Positions 62,948-64,000 of a stretch of DNA of 64,000 nucleotides are shown piece by piece. How positions within the stretch are numbered: position 1 is the first letter of the stretch; every line of letters starts with the position of its first letter. The position numbers were made by a program, and so were the translations under genes. The notes below the pieces were generated by a model, which saw only the letters and a list, made by a program, of their open reading frames with translations, had not been told where the DNA came from and did not search any database. This DNA comes from CAWBRY01 sp963791295 (lineage in GTDB: Bacteria; Bacteroidota; Bacteroidia; Chitinophagales; Chitinophagaceae): the NCBI GenBank assembly GCA_963791295.1, contig CAWBRY010000004.1, forward strand, positions 1,067,806-1,131,805, given 5' to 3'.

Positions 62948-64000
62948 TTATTCTACAAATCCCATCTTTTTCAAGATCTTCTGATGTTCTGCCCCTTCAA
63001 AATATGTTTTATCATAAAAAATAGTGATGTTCAAAAGGTAAGCATCCGGCGATCGCTCTTCAATTGCTTTTTCCTCCCAAACATTAGCATTTTGATAATC
63101 ACGTTTTAAATAGTATATATAAGACAGATCCCAGGGATCTTCTACTTTATTTGTAGCCGCATATTTATAAAACCGGTTTACAACTGCATCCGCTTTTTTC
63201 GTTTGATTACATTTTGTATAAATAAATGCAAGGGTTACCTGTAATAATTCAGATCCCCAACCATCCTTAAATAATTTTTCAGCGGCAGATGCATTTGCTA
63301 GTGCTTTGTCAAATTGGTTCAGGAAAATATAAGCATAGGCTTGTTTAATATATCCCCAAACCCAACCAGGATGCAGATCCAGCGCTTTTTGGAATGCATC
63401 GGCGCTTTTTTGAAAATTACTGGCGACAAGATTTGTCCATCCAAGGTTATGCAAACTGGAAATAGAAACAGGGTCCAATTCTACAGCTTTATCGGCAAGT
63501 GGCAAGGCTTCTTTGTACTGGCCTACATCAGCTAATGTGGAGGAGTATCTTATATATATGGTAGCATTACCGGGGTCCAGTTCCAATGCTTTTTTGTAAG
63601 ATTGCACTGCGCCCTTCCAATCCCAATCGTAATAAAATTTTAGTGCGCCTTCCGATGTATAGATCTCTGGGAGGTTTGGATCCAGTGCTTTCGCTGCTTC
63701 TATAGCAGTCCTTGCTTCGTTAATTATCTCTTTTTGGGACGCCGTTGAAAAAAGACTCTGCACAATTTTTTCATTACCAATCGCAGCATACGCTACAGCA
63801 TATTTTGGATCGATGCGAATAGCTTCCCTGAAATGACTTAAGGCTTTTTCCGATTCTTCAGATGTAGATCCATAACTCAAATATCTTCCTTTGAGGTATT
63901 CTGCATAAGCCTGCGGATTTACAGGCTTGTTCTTTTTTAAGAGTTTTGGATTGTCTTCGAGGTTAATCCGGAGCGGATTCATTAAGGAAGCAACAATTGA
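62948..64000 (-). CDS. TPR protein, C-terminal part (N-terminus beyond window edge)
   Basis: The frame is open to the end of the window: upstream of the ATG at 63982 it reads SIVASLMNPLRINLEDNPK, so the true start lies outside. The visible 350 residues hold about six to eight TPR units: YLKGRYLSYGSTSEESEKAL, ALSHFREAIRIDPKYAVAYA, AVQSYKKALELDPGNATIYI, LADVGQYKEALPLADKAVEL, SADAFQKALDLHPGWVWGYI and others, ending FEGAEHQKILKKMGFVE. The opening RINLEDNP...PQAYAEYLKGRY is typical of the TPR tails of adenylate-cyclase-like or sensor regulators with an N-terminal DNA-binding or kinase domain, but that part is not visible. Confidence 0.78.
   Translation of the reverse strand, partial: SIVASLMNPLRINLEDNPKLLKKNKPVNPQAYAEYLKGRYLSYGSTSEESEKALSHFREAIRIDPKYAVAYAAIGNEKIVQSLFSTASQKEIINEARTAIEAAKALDPNLPEIYTSEGALKFYYDWDWKGAVQSYKKALELDPGNATIYIRYSSTLADVGQYKEALPLADKAVELDPVSISSLHNLGWTNLVASNFQKSADAFQKALDLHPGWVWGYIKQAYAYIFLNQFDKALANASAAEKLFKDGWGSELLQVTLAFIYTKCNQTKKADAVVNRFYKYAATNKVEDPWDLSYIYYLKRDYQNANVWEEKAIEERSPDAYLLNITIFYDKTYFEGAEHQKILKKMGFVE

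Noticed and set aside
1..64000. CRISPR arrays, tRNA or rRNA genes and transposases
   Set aside because: No spacer-repeat array of CRISPR size, no tRNA or rRNA gene, and no transposase motif were recognised; the tandem repeats found are 7-base units without spacers.

Overview
The window is a chromosomal segment of a Bacteroidota bacterium, most likely of the Chitinophagaceae or a close relative. This is inferred from several signs. Two secreted LamG proteins carry C-terminal type IX secretion (T9SS) tails. Upstream regions show TAnnTTTG-type -7 boxes and little Shine-Dalgarno sequence. Families typical of the phylum are present (metallophosphoesterase/outer-membrane-barrel fusions, DUF1015 near serC, DUF4112, a PycTM protein, M16 pairs). 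I see no rRNA, tRNA, CRISPR array, transposase or phage gene; the layout is an ordinary core chromosome with lineage-specific genes.

Layout. 1-5.1 kb: a leftward group encodes a lipoprotein with an SdiA-regulated-like propeller, a large outer-membrane barrel protein, and a paralogue cut by the window edge that carries an N-terminal metallophosphoesterase domain. 5.2-8.3 kb: an HD-PycTM membrane protein and an unpaired korA. 8.6-15.4 kb: two secreted M16 zinc proteases around an AIM24 protein, closed by a clear terminator. 15.4-22.3 kb: a TetR-TolC-adaptor-RND efflux operon with heptamer repeats in two of its spacers. 22.4-29.6 kb: DUF502, a zinc phospholipase C-like protein, serC, DUF1015, a TPR protein and a long-chain acyl-CoA synthetase. 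29.6-31.1 kb: ECF sigma, short membrane protein and Spy/CpxP-like protein. 31.1-39.1 kb: an exported Nif3-like protein, an NQO-UbiA fusion with a cyclase-fold DUF2652 protein, an AsmA-like protein and a third barrel paralogue.

39.2-46.7 kb: a threonine dehydratase/ornithine cyclodeaminase pair, an exported sugar isomerase-like protein, a Gfo/Idh/MocA oxidoreductase, an ABC exporter, a VOC protein and YtxH. 46.7-57.5 kb: two LamG/T9SS adhesin-like proteins flank an amidohydrolase, a GT2 enzyme, a KdgF-like cupin with an ExuT-like MFS transporter, and small lipoproteins. 57.6-64 kb: a serine protease-TPR gene frameshifted at a TA repeat, a membrane protein, small VOC, DUF4112 and DinB genes, a beta-helix protein, and the C-terminal part of a TPR protein leaving the window.

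The most interesting signal is the trio of outer-membrane barrel proteins. Between the signal peptide and the barrel they share a conserved region with a DxDRHExQW motif and, 25 residues after its second Asp, a DRDQAF motif. This resembles the catalytic and metal-binding loops of FAM20/HipA/CotH-type atypical kinases. One paralogue adds a metallophosphoesterase domain in which two metal-ligand positions are substituted. The idea of a surface kinase-like/phosphatase-like system is an inference from motifs. Other notable points are the protease frameshift at (TA)5, heptameric repeats at three places, the NQO-UbiA fusion, an exported Nif3 homologue and the HD-PycTM protein.
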